Part shown: positions 57,420-64,000 of the stretch, piece after piece
Position numbering within the stretch: the stretch's first letter is position 1
Layout of the letters: each line of letters starts with the position of its first letter
From: Flavobacterium sp.
GTDB lineage: Bacteria > Bacteroidota > Bacteroidia > Flavobacteriales > Flavobacteriaceae
Assembly: GCF_030146175.1 (NCBI RefSeq)
Contig: NZ_JASLCE010000043.1
Span: forward strand, 42,092-106,091
Direction of reading: 5' to 3'
DNA: 64,000 bases
Made by a program: the position numbers and the translations under genes
Notes under the pieces: model-generated
The model's input: only the letters and a program-made list of their open reading frames with translations
The model's database searches: none
Told to the model about the DNA's origin: nothing

Positions 57420-58343
57420 ATGATACAGACAGTAACATTTAAGAATAAAAATTTAGAAGTAGCGGCCGATATTCACTTTCCAGCGGATTTCGATGCTCAA
57501 AAAAAATACCCGACCATCATCAGTGCACATCCGATTGGTAGTTGTAAGGAGCAAACTTCGGGGAATGTATACGGGAAAGCACTGGTCGAATCCGGATTTA
57601 TTGTTCTGGCATTTGATGCCTCTTATCAGGGAAGCAGTAGCGGAGAACCCCGTTTTGTAGAAGATCCCGCAACACGGGTAGAGGATTTTCATTGCGCCTG
57701 CGATTATCTGGTAACCTTACCTTATGTGGATGAAAAACGTATTGGTGTACTTGGTATTTGTGGCGGAGGCGGTTATGCGATTAATGTCGCGATGACCGAA
57801 CGACGTATCAAAGCGGTGGTTTCGATAACCGGAGTTAATTTTGGTAGGTTATTACGGGAAGATTTCACCGGAGGAAAACCGTTGGAAGGATTGGAAGCGA
57901 TCGCCCGACAGCGAACAGCCGAAGCCCGTGGCGAAGCCGGAATAGTAAATAATTTGTTACCCGAATCGGTTGCAGCGGGTCAGAAAGCAGGAATTACAGA
58001 CATCGATGTACTGGAAGCGACCGATTACTACAAAACGCCAAGAGGCCAACAGCCTAACGGAGCGACGAGCGTCTTGTTTTCCAGTTTAAGTGCCGGTATC
58101 GGATGGGATGCGTTTCATTTGTCGGAGGTACTACTAACGCAACCGCTTTTGGTTGTGATAGGGGATAAGCCGGGAAGTTTTGGAGCCTACCGCGATGGCC
58201 TGGAAATTTTCCGCAGAGCGCGATCGGAGAAAAAGGAATTACTGGTTGTTAAAGGACAGTCCCATTATGATTTATACGATAAGCCGGAGGCTGTTACACC
58301 GGCATTAGAAAAAGTAATCCCTTTCTTTAAAGAAAACCTGTAA
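57420..58343 (+). CDS. Dienelactone-hydrolase-like alpha/beta hydrolase with Cys nucleophile (second paralogue)
   Basis: A 307-residue protein collinear with the preceding gene: TIISAHPIGSCKEQTSGNVYGKALVESGFIVLAFDASYQGSSSGEPR, the elbow GVLGICGGGGYAINVAM (Cys in GICGG near residue 117) and the terminal VVKGQSHYDLYDKPEAVTPALEK with catalytic His. Both copies keep the Cys nucleophile, so it is a family trait and not a random change. The two genes are probably co-transcribed and may act on related substrates. The operon ends in a hairpin at 58371-58396. Confidence 0.85.
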   Translation: MIQTVTFKNKNLEVAADIHFPADFDAQKKYPTIISAHPIGSCKEQTSGNVYGKALVESGFIVLAFDASYQGSSSGEPRFVEDPATRVEDFHCACDYLVTLPYVDEKRIGVLGICGGGGYAINVAMTERRIKAVVSITGVNFGRLLREDFTGGKPLEGLEAIARQRTAEARGEAGIVNNLLPESVAAGQKAGITDIDVLEATDYYKTPRGQQPNGATSVLFSSLSAGIGWDAFHLSEVLLTQPLLVVIGDKPGSFGAYRDGLEIFRRARSEKKELLVVKGQSHYDLYDKPEAVTPALEKVIPFFKENL

Positions 58344-58370
58344 GACCTTTTTGTACCCAATATAAACTAA

Positions 58371-58396
58371 AAAAATCCCTGATGTCAGGGATTTTT
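58371..58396. terminator. Bidirectional terminator
   Basis: AAAAATCCCTGA and TCAGGGATTTTT pair around TG. It lies between the second hydrolase and the convergent nitroreductase gene. Confidence 0.92.
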
Positions 58397-58427
58397 TAGT
58401 ATTTAGGATCTGGAATCAAAACCGGAA

Positions 58428-59057
58428 TTACGCTACCGTTACGGCAAATACATCCTGTGGTAAGCGTACTTTTTTAAAAGTCGCAAAAATATCATTCTCG
58501 GCATCGCGATACCCCAAAGCCAGTACCACAACACTTTTTAATCCTTTTTCCTGTAAACCTAAAAGGCGATCGAATTTTTCCGGATCGAAACCTTCCATTG
58601 GCGTGGAATCCACGCGTAAATCGGCAGCAGCAATCATCGCGGTTCCAAGACCGATATAAGCTTGTCTGGCGGCCCATTGGAAATTGTGCTCGTCACCACG
58701 TGACAAGATACCGTTTACCAATGCGTTTTTAAAATCGGCTAGATTTTCAACCGGAATTGCGCGTACGGCTGCAATATGGTTCATATAGTCTTCAATTTGT
58801 TCAAGGGTGACTTTTTCAAATGCAGCAAAAACCAGCAAATGTGAGGAATTGGCAATTTGTGTATTAAAAGAACCTTCACCCAATTCTTTTTTAAGTTCCT
58901 GATTTTCGACTACAATCAGGCGATACGGCTGTAATCCGGTTGAGGAAGCCGATAGGTTGGTCGCATTAATAATCTGGTCGATGGTATCGGGATTTACTTT
59001 TTCGGTGTTGAATTTTTTAGTCGCATAACGCCAGTTAAGGCTTTCGATTAATTCCAT
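58428..59057 (-). CDS. NAD(P)H-dependent nitroreductase (NfsB-like)
   Basis: A 209-residue FMN-dependent reductase. The ATG at 59057 gives the standard start MELIESLNWRYATKKFNTEKV; the upstream in-frame extension lacks family similarity. Landmarks: the FMN-binding RYATKKF (residues 10-16), LSASSTGLQPYRLIVVEN near 41-58, WAARQAYIGLGTAMIAAADLRVDSTPMEGFDPEKFD near 135-170 and the closing VLALGYRDAEND. It reduces quinones or nitroaromatics. It is transcribed divergently from the HxlR regulator, a common pairing that suggests direct control of the nitroreductase by HxlR. Confidence 0.92.
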   Translation of the reverse strand: MELIESLNWRYATKKFNTEKVNPDTIDQIINATNLSASSTGLQPYRLIVVENQELKKELGEGSFNTQIANSSHLLVFAAFEKVTLEQIEDYMNHIAAVRAIPVENLADFKNALVNGILSRGDEHNFQWAARQAYIGLGTAMIAAADLRVDSTPMEGFDPEKFDRLLGLQEKGLKSVVVLALGYRDAENDIFATFKKVRLPQDVFAVTVA

Positions 59058-59103
59058 GATAGTACAATTTAATGATTCTGATGACAAAGTTCGAAATAAG
59101 TTG

Positions 59104-59134
59104 TTTACTTTTGTCACTAACAAACAAAAAGTAA
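59104..59134. promoter_or_regulatory. Putative HxlR operator in the divergent promoter region
   Basis: TTTACTTTTG (59104-59113) and CAAAAAGTAA (59125-59134) form an imperfect inverted repeat between the nitroreductase and HxlR genes. Dyad symmetry at this place is expected for a divergently encoded regulator. Confidence 0.5.
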
Positions 59135-59161
59135 TAGTAACATAGAGGTAACAAGCGGGAT

Positions 59162-59530
59162 ATGGAAACACCAATTCACTCACAAATGGCCTGTAATAAG
59201 GCGATAATGGCGGTACACGATGCAATGTATGTTTTGGGCGGTAAATGGAAGATTTCGATTATTGCGTCCTTACTATTTGGAAAAAAACGCTATTCCGATA
59301 TTTTAAAAGATGTCGATGGAATTTCCGGAAAAATGCTTAGTCGCGAATTAAAGGAAATGGAAATAAATCAATTGATCAAGCGTACTGTGATCACGACGCA
59401 ACCGGTTAGTGTGATGTACGAACTAACGCCTTATGGCGAAACGGTACAACCGGTAATTACCATTCTGGCACAATGGGGAATTGCACACCGGGATCTGATT
59501 ACCAAAGGAACTGCCGACGCAGGATTGTAA
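59162..59530 (+). CDS. HxlR-family winged-helix regulator
   Basis: A 122-residue MarR-like regulator. The HxlR signature is ACNKAIMAVHDAMYVLGGKWKISIIASLLFGKKRYSDILKDVDGISGKMLSRELKEMEINQLIKRTVITTQPVSVMYELTPYGETVQPVI, with the leading Cys (C11) that is redox or electrophile sensitive in related proteins, the GGKWK...I helix and the wing at VITTQPVSVMYELT. It is divergent from the nitroreductase gene and probably senses quinones or aldehydes. The ATG at 59162 gives ten residues before the conserved Cys. Confidence 0.92.
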   Translation: METPIHSQMACNKAIMAVHDAMYVLGGKWKISIIASLLFGKKRYSDILKDVDGISGKMLSRELKEMEINQLIKRTVITTQPVSVMYELTPYGETVQPVITILAQWGIAHRDLITKGTADAGL

Positions 59531-59594
59531 TAAAACTTGCAATACGTTTTAAAAAATAGTAACTTGAAACGTTATTAAACCAAAACAAGAAACG

Positions 59595-60365
59595 ATGGCC
59601 TGGAATCCCGAACTATACGATCAGTTTAAAAAAGTCCGCTACCAGCCGTTTTATGACCTGGCGGCTTTTATTCAGCCCAAAGAAAATCTTAGAGCAATCG
59701 ATTTGGGTTGCGGAACCGGAGAACAAACGGCGATTTTATCCCGACAGTTTCCCGGAAGTCATTTTACCGGGATTGATGCTTCGGCCGAAATGCTGGAAAA
59801 ATCAAAAGCTTTTGCAAATGAAAATCTGCATTTTGAACAGGCTACAACCGAATCCGTTATAAATTCCGACCAAAAATGGGATCTGATTTTTAGTAATGCC
59901 GCGTTACAATGGTCGCCGGATCACGAAGAATTGTTTCCCAAACTCATTTCCCGTGTACAGTCCGGTGGACAACTGGCGATACAAATGCCGGTGCAAACAG
60001 AGAACATCTTAAACCGGATTTTATTGGATCTGGTTCATGAAAAGCCCTTTTCTGATTATTTAAAAGGGTATAAACGCGACTCACCGGTGTTGTCTTTGGA
60101 TCGGTATGCGCAGATTTTGTTTGACAACGGAATACGCGACATGCAATTGTTGCAAAAAGTGTATCCGATCATCGCGGAAGATCATAAAACGCTGTTCAAT
60201 TTTATTTCCGGAACGGCCTTATTGCCTTATACAGAACGGATGGACGACGAGCAACAGTTGCATTTTAACCGCGTGTTTCTGGAACGAATCGCGGCACATT
60301 TTCCAAAACTACCGGCAATATATGCTTTTAAACGAATATTGTTATACGGCGTAAAGATGGTTTAA
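59595..60365 (+). CDS. tam: Trans-aconitate 2-methyltransferase-like SAM-dependent methyltransferase
   Basis: A 256-residue class I methyltransferase. SAM-binding motif I is RAIDLGCGTGEQTAILSRQFPGSHFTGIDASAEMLEKSK (residues ~36-74), motif III is WDLIFSNAALQWSPDHEELFPKLISRVQSGGQLAIQMP near 94-131. The start MAWNPELYDQFKKVRYQPFYDL and the NAALQWSPDHEELFP phrase match E. coli Tam closely as I remember it. Tam methylates trans-aconitate and relieves inhibition of aconitase. The TPFN-like loop FISGTALLPY is also retained. It is monocistronic. Confidence 0.82.
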   Translation: MAWNPELYDQFKKVRYQPFYDLAAFIQPKENLRAIDLGCGTGEQTAILSRQFPGSHFTGIDASAEMLEKSKAFANENLHFEQATTESVINSDQKWDLIFSNAALQWSPDHEELFPKLISRVQSGGQLAIQMPVQTENILNRILLDLVHEKPFSDYLKGYKRDSPVLSLDRYAQILFDNGIRDMQLLQKVYPIIAEDHKTLFNFISGTALLPYTERMDDEQQLHFNRVFLERIAAHFPKLPAIYAFKRILLYGVKMV

Positions 60366-60391
60366 GAATAAAGAATAAAGAATAAAGAATA
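60364..60391. repeat. Short tandem repeat AAGAATA x4
   Basis: Four perfect 7-bp copies begin at the stop codon of the methyltransferase gene. The following 60392-60520 is AT-rich spacer with no clear -7 box and nothing else identifiable. Confidence 0.9.
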
Positions 60392-60520
60392 AAGAGGAAA
60401 GAAAGGGATCGTGTGGAATAGAGGTTTAGGGTTTATATAAAATTTAGTTAACGACGTATTCCGATATCCGATTTTTATATAATTTTCAATTTATATTTAT
60501 TGATCAAATAAAAAGTAAGT

Positions 60521-60949
60521 ATGGCCGCCATTAAAACCAAACAAACCGACGCCGATGTTCACGAGTTTATCGACAGCTTTGCCGCTACCGAACAAAAAAA
60601 GCAGGATAGCTATGCTTTAGTGAAAATCATGCAGGATTTTACCGGTTTTGAACCTAAAATGTGGGGACCATCGATTATCGGTTTCGGACGGTATCATTAT
60701 AAATCGGAACGTAGTCGTCAGGAAGCCGACTGGCCTTTGGTGGGGTTTTCACCGCGAAAAGCGGCTCTTTCATTATACATTCATATGGGAAATGAAGAAC
60801 AGCACCCGTTACTGGAAAAGCTGGGAAAATGCAAGATAAGCAAAGGCTGTATTTATGTCAAAAAGCTGGCGGATATCGACATTGAAGTGGTTAAGGAATT
60901 AATGGGAAACACCATACAGCAATTACACGAAAAATACGGTAAGTTGTAA
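60521..60949 (+). CDS. DUF1801 domain protein
   Basis: A 142-residue cytoplasmic protein. DUF1801 landmarks are ADVHEFIDSFAATEQKKQDSYALVKIMQDFTGFEPKMWGPSIIGFGRYHYK (residues ~11-60), ADWPLVGFSPRKAALSLYIHMG near 66-88 and the C-terminal KISKGCIYVKKLADIDIEVVKELM. The domain is a small YdhG/Frataxin-like fold of unknown role. It is followed 25 bp later by an AraC-type regulator gene, so the two could be co-transcribed. Confidence 0.88.
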   Translation: MAAIKTKQTDADVHEFIDSFAATEQKKQDSYALVKIMQDFTGFEPKMWGPSIIGFGRYHYKSERSRQEADWPLVGFSPRKAALSLYIHMGNEEQHPLLEKLGKCKISKGCIYVKKLADIDIEVVKELMGNTIQQLHEKYGKL

Positions 60950-60974
60950 AAGGGATTCCTGCATTGTATAGAAA

Positions 60975-61781
60975 ATGAAAGCCATTTTTGAAACCTTTTC
61001 ACCGGAAAACCCAATGATAGCGCACTATGTAAGCTATTATTATGTGGACATCAAACCGGATAATGTAAGAACCGAATTCACCTGTTTTCCACATTATAAC
61101 AATGTTATTTCCCTTTATCGATCGCACGAAAGAACGCCCGACGGGATGATGATCTATCATCCCGACAGGAAACCGTTGCAAATGTTTACGCCGGTTCGGG
61201 AACAGGTGATGGATGTTATTCAATTAGGCAATCTCCACCGGATTGTTATCGTCTTTAATCCGTTGGGAATCGAACAATTTTACCAACAGGATTTTTCCGG
61301 ATATATAACCGATTTTGAATTTTTTACCGAAAAAGAACTCGATCAGCTTTTTACAGCGGAACCTTCGGAACTAACCCGCTTACTGGATCAGTTTTTAGAA
61401 AATCGGTTTCACCGCTATCACAATGTTTTATTGGAACAATCGATAGCCTATATATTCCGGCATTATGAAGATTTTTCGATTGCGGCAATGGCCGACGAAC
61501 TCCAAACCAGTCGCCGACACCTTGTTCGTATTTTTAAGGCGCATTTTGGGGTTTCCTTAAAGAAATTTCAGCAGATCGTACTTTTTAGAAAAACCATGGA
61601 ACACAAACTTTTTACCAATCAGGATAAAAGTTTTACGGAACTGGCGTACGAATATAATTTTAGCGATCAGGCGCATTTGAATAAAACCTTCGAAAAATTT
61701 ACCCATCATTCGCCCAAACAGTTTTTTAGCAAGGGAACGCTATTAGGTTCGGCCGATACCTTCTGGCATTTCACAAAATAG
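60975..61781 (+). CDS. AraC-family transcriptional regulator
   Basis: A 268-residue regulator with a DUF6597-like N-terminal sensing domain (ENPMIAHYVSYYYVD, FTPVREQVMDVIQLGNLHRIVIVFNPLGIEQFYQ) and a C-terminal AraC double HTH: IAAMADELQTSRRHLVRIFKAHFGVSLKKFQQIVLFRKTME...SFTELAYEYNFSDQAHLNKTFEKFTHHSPKQFF. The last segment is the second helix-turn-helix with the usual F-D-x-AH-x2-K pattern. Targets are unknown; the neighbouring DUF1801 gene is a candidate. It is unrelated in its N-terminus to the AraC pair at 53.9-55.7 kb. Confidence 0.88.
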   Translation: MKAIFETFSPENPMIAHYVSYYYVDIKPDNVRTEFTCFPHYNNVISLYRSHERTPDGMMIYHPDRKPLQMFTPVREQVMDVIQLGNLHRIVIVFNPLGIEQFYQQDFSGYITDFEFFTEKELDQLFTAEPSELTRLLDQFLENRFHRYHNVLLEQSIAYIFRHYEDFSIAAMADELQTSRRHLVRIFKAHFGVSLKKFQQIVLFRKTMEHKLFTNQDKSFTELAYEYNFSDQAHLNKTFEKFTHHSPKQFFSKGTLLGSADTFWHFTK

Positions 61782-61863
61782 TAGGATGTCTCAATTTTAC
61801 AAGTTTTCCGTTTTTAAAAAAAGTAATCTTGCTATTCCAAACCCTATAAACAAACCAAAAAAT

Positions 61864-62757
61864 ATGATAAAGCCAAACTTTCTTCAAACAATAACGATAC
61901 TATTGCTATCGGCTACAACCTTTTCGCAGACAACAGACAATCCGGAACTTCAAAAAATGGCCGATGATGATCAAAATGCCAGAAAACAATCCAACATCGA
62001 CTGGACGATTTTAAATAAAGAAGACAAAACAAGACGCGAGCGAACCGTGCAATTGTTTAAAGAAGATCAGGTAAAAACCGCGAAAGACTATCTCAATGCA
62101 GGGATTGTGTTTCAGCACGGCAGAGATTCGATCGATTCGGCTATGGCGGTCAAAAGTTTTGAAAAAGCCATACAATTAGACGAAACACTGAATAAATGGT
62201 GGTATGCGGCGGCGGTCGACCGCGACTTGATGCGAAGAGGAAAGCCGCAGATTTACGGTACACAATTCGTTAAAAACAGAACCAACGGTCGGTGGGAACG
62301 TTATAAAATCGATCCGACGCGGATAACGGACGAACAACGAAAATACTATAAGGTGGAAACGCTAGCCGAACAGGAAGCAAAGGAGCGGGCGATGAATTTA
62401 AAATCGGTTTCGGCCTATTATAATGAACATAAAGCGATTGATCCGATTATTAAATTAATCAAATCGGAAGTAGCCAAAGGGAAACTATCAGAATACGATG
62501 TTAGTGAAGAAAAGATCAATAGTTTTGGATATGAACTGTCCGAATCAGGAAAAACGAACGAAGCACTGAAAATTTTAAAACTAAACACCGAGTTGTATCC
62601 GAAAGGTTTTAATACATTCGACAGCTACGGCGAAATATTACTACAAACCGGAGCGACAAAAAAGGCGCTACAGGCCTATCAAAAATCATTGCAATTAAAC
62701 CCGGATAATGAAAATGCAAAGAAGGCACTCGAAACGCATAACATCCGAATCAAATAA
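61864..62757 (+). CDS. Secreted DUF6624 and TPR protein
   Basis: A 297-residue protein. The ATG at 61864 is chosen because it begins a signal peptide (MIKPNFLQTITILLLSATTFSQ); the open frame extends 26 codons upstream without a plausible signal. The DUF6624-like part has the conserved DRTRR/VQLF, YLNAGIVFQHGRDSIDSAMAVKSFEKAI, AAAVDRDLMRRGKPQIYGTQFVKN and IDPTRITDEQRKYY phrases. The C-terminus holds about two TPR units (EKINSFGYELSESGKTNEALKILKLNTELYP, YGEILLQTGATKKALQAYQKSLQLNPDN). It is likely periplasmic; function unknown. Confidence 0.8.
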   Translation: MIKPNFLQTITILLLSATTFSQTTDNPELQKMADDDQNARKQSNIDWTILNKEDKTRRERTVQLFKEDQVKTAKDYLNAGIVFQHGRDSIDSAMAVKSFEKAIQLDETLNKWWYAAAVDRDLMRRGKPQIYGTQFVKNRTNGRWERYKIDPTRITDEQRKYYKVETLAEQEAKERAMNLKSVSAYYNEHKAIDPIIKLIKSEVAKGKLSEYDVSEEKINSFGYELSESGKTNEALKILKLNTELYPKGFNTFDSYGEILLQTGATKKALQAYQKSLQLNPDNENAKKALETHNIRIK

Positions 62758-62781
62758 AAACACCATTTAAAAAGTGTTTTC

Positions 62782-62817
62782 AAACTCCGAAAGTATAGTA
62801 CTGTCGGAGTTTTTTTA
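62782..62817 (+). terminator. Terminator after the DUF6624/TPR gene
   Basis: AAACTCCGA and TCGGAGTTT pair around a 13-nt loop, followed by TTTTT; 25 bp after the stop. Confidence 0.88.
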
Positions 62818-62908
62818 TTTCATAAAAAACCAAAATTATGATTTGTTGATTTTTAAATTATTGACTATTAGCTTGTTGTTGAAATAAATATATTTTTTAA
62901 CTATATAC

Positions 62909-62941
62909 TTTGTAATACTATGTATTTTGTTTTTATATTTG
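62909..62941 (+). promoter_or_regulatory. Promoter of the PadR operon
   Basis: TTTG (62909-62912), a 21-bp spacer and TATATTTG (62934-62941). The ATG at 62946 follows the -7 box by only 4 bp, which predicts a leaderless transcript. Confidence 0.65.
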
Positions 62942-62945
62942 TCAC

Positions 62946-63278
62946 ATGAACGAAGATTTTACAACCAAATGGATCTCGCAACTCAAAAAAGGCACATTGT
63001 CATTTTTGGTGCTTAGTATTCTAAAAGATGGAAAAGAATACTACGGGTATGATTTAATCAATGAGATTAAAAAACGAACGCAAATCGACATCGCGGAAGG
63101 GACGCTTTACCCGTTGATGAACCGACTAAAAAAAGAAGAACTGGTAGCCTCAAAATGGGTGGAACAGGAATCGGGTATTCCGAGAAAATATTATACGATC
63201 AGTACCTTGGGATTACACACTGTAAACGAAATGAAAACCTATTGGGACAGCCTCAATACAACGATAAATGCAATATGA
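62946..63278 (+). CDS. PadR-family transcriptional regulator
   Basis: A 110-residue winged-helix regulator: KKGTLSFLVLSILKDGKEYYGYDLINEIKKRTQIDIAEGTLYPLMNRLKKEELVASKWVEQESGIPRKYYTISTLGLHTVNEM, the PadR signature including EGTLYPLL-type recognition helix and PRKYY wing. The next gene overlaps its stop (ATGA) and encodes a HAAS-type membrane protein, the usual partner of PadR-like regulators in sensing operons. The promoter box 4 bp upstream suggests the transcript starts at or near the ATG. Confidence 0.93.
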   Translation: MNEDFTTKWISQLKKGTLSFLVLSILKDGKEYYGYDLINEIKKRTQIDIAEGTLYPLMNRLKKEELVASKWVEQESGIPRKYYTISTLGLHTVNEMKTYWDSLNTTINAI

Positions 63279-63877
63279 AATTTAAAGAAATAGCTTTCCG
63301 GGAACCGAATTCGAAGCGAATTTACCTGGATTATATCGCGCGGATTCAACAGGCGATTAAAACACTGAATGCCGCCAATCAACAGGAAATTTTATTGGAA
63401 ATCAACAGCCATATTTACGAAAGTCTGATGTCGAATCCGGATTCCGGAAGAGAAGAAGTAGCCCATTTACTGGATATTTTAGAAAAACTGGGACAACCGG
63501 AAGTCTTTTTAAAACCATTGGTAGCCGAGAAGAAACTGGATGAGGCGACACGTACGTTTAATCCGCTTCAGGTACTAAAAGCTCTGGTGTTAAACATCGG
63601 AAATGGAATTTCCTATATCATTTTTACGGTTTTATACTTGTTATTATTTGGATTCCTGTTCCTGATCGGTGCCAAATTGATCGATCCGGAAAACGTAGGT
63701 TTCTTCTACCGCCCGAACGACATTTTTATATTGGGTTATTTCCGAAACTATGGCGTAAGTCAGTTGCAATATGAGCAATTGGGTAATTGGTTTATCCCGG
63801 CAATGCTGGTTTTAACCGTGCTTTTCTATTTTATGATTACCCTGTTGCTCCGATTAAAAAGAACCTTAAAATCGTAA
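63275..63877 (+). CDS. HAAS-domain (DUF1700-like) membrane protein, PadR partner
   Basis: A 200-residue protein beginning inside the stop codon of padR (ATGA overlap), which indicates translational coupling. Residues ~15-90 form a cytoplasmic helical HAAS-like domain (LDYIARIQQAIKTLNAANQQEILLEINSHIYESL...VAHLLDILEKLGQPEVFLKPLVAEKK). Then two transmembrane segments follow (NGISYIIFTVLYLLLFGFLFLIGAKLI and FIPAMLVLTVLFYFMITLLL). PadR/HAAS pairs are thought to link membrane or envelope state to gene expression. The ATG at 63275 is preferred because an earlier in-frame start would lie within padR. Confidence 0.85.
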   Translation: MKFKEIAFREPNSKRIYLDYIARIQQAIKTLNAANQQEILLEINSHIYESLMSNPDSGREEVAHLLDILEKLGQPEVFLKPLVAEKKLDEATRTFNPLQVLKALVLNIGNGISYIIFTVLYLLLFGFLFLIGAKLIDPENVGFFYRPNDIFILGYFRNYGVSQLQYEQLGNWFIPAMLVLTVLFYFMITLLLRLKRTLKS

Positions 63878-63889
63878 AAATAAAGGACT

Positions 63890-64000
63890 ATGAAAAAAGA
63901 AATTAAGGTCGGTTTACTAGGCCTTTTTGTTACCGCATTTGGATGGGCACAAAAAATCGACACGCAAAAACTGGATTTGTATTTTAAAACGCTGGAAGCC
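63890..64000 (+). CDS. Secreted protein, N-terminal fragment (probable serine hydrolase, runs off the right edge)
   Basis: Only the first 37 codons are present: MKKEIKVGLLGLFVTAFGWAQ is a signal peptide, followed by KIDTQKLDLYFKTLEA. This lead segment (a helix with LD-YF--LEA) is usual before the beta-lactamase domain of flavobacterial serine hydrolases. It starts 12 bp after the HAAS gene, so it probably belongs to the same operon. The catalytic domain is outside the window and the identification is tentative. Confidence 0.5.
   Translation, partial: MKKEIKVGLLGLFVTAFGWAQKIDTQKLDLYFKTLEA

Noticed and set aside
60364..60391. AAGAATA x4 as a CRISPR or iteron
   Set aside because: Contiguous 7-bp copies with no spacers and no replication gene; simple slippage repeat.

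Overview
The window reads as chromosomal DNA of a member of the Flavobacteriaceae, probably Flavobacterium or a close relative, with G+C higher than is usual for that genus. The evidence is as follows. Many start codons have a Bacteroidota -7 box (TAnnTTTG) just upstream and no Shine-Dalgarno sequence. There is a type IX secretion (T9SS) C-terminal domain, an OMP_b-brl_3 TonB-type receptor, YD/RHS proteins of the Bacteroidota type, and a small Hc1-like histone. I see no rRNA, tRNA, CRISPR array or transposase gene.

Layout. 0-4.3 kb: end of a cardiolipin synthase, a phosphoesterase, an NTF2-like lipoprotein, an HdeD-type membrane protein, an alpha/beta hydrolase and a beta-propeller lipoprotein. 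4.7-14.6 kb: one tight nine-gene operon. Its first two genes look like the N-terminal and ferritin-like halves of VioB (iminopyruvate dimer/chromopyrrolic acid synthase type) split into separate proteins; then come eboA-eboF in canonical order and a VOC protein. This looks like a biosynthesis-plus-precursor-trafficking system for an unidentified metabolite and is the most interesting locus. 14.7-25 kb: a TonB-type receptor, housekeeping and transport genes, and a TauE/DUF1634 exporter operon that shares an operator with a neighbouring FadR-type regulator. 25-34 kb: class I ribonucleotide reductase (nrdB-nrdA) with DnaA-box-like repeats upstream, a thioredoxin-reductase-like enzyme, an Hc1-like protein, a nucleosidase, an alcohol dehydrogenase, and an ABC-F gene behind a leader peptide whose coding region can pair with the ABC-F start codon.

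34.2-43 kb: an operon of a T9SS-secreted repeat protein and two giant YD/RHS proteins. The second RHS protein ends in a variable AT-rich tip and is followed by small lipoprotein, membrane or secreted proteins that resemble immunity or orphan cargo. 43.7-50.9 kb is an accessory zone full of REP-like palindromes (one unit has perfect 28-bp terminal inverted repeats), two copies of a ~125-bp upstream segment, and a 138-bp direct duplication that carries the 3' end of an XRE regulator gene. Genes in it are unrelated to one another (aminoglycoside-phosphotransferase fold kinase, MerC/GDCCVxC protein, esterase, fumarylacetoacetase family). 50.8-64 kb returns to ordinary content: an XRE/DUF2975 pair, two small proteins with a shared promoter architecture, a deacetylase-like protein, tandem AraC regulators followed by a flavodoxin and tandem Cys-nucleophile hydrolases, a divergent nitroreductase/HxlR pair, a Tam-like methyltransferase, a DUF6624/TPR protein, and a PadR-HAAS pair.

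All family names rest on motifs read by eye and on remembered family features; no database search was run.
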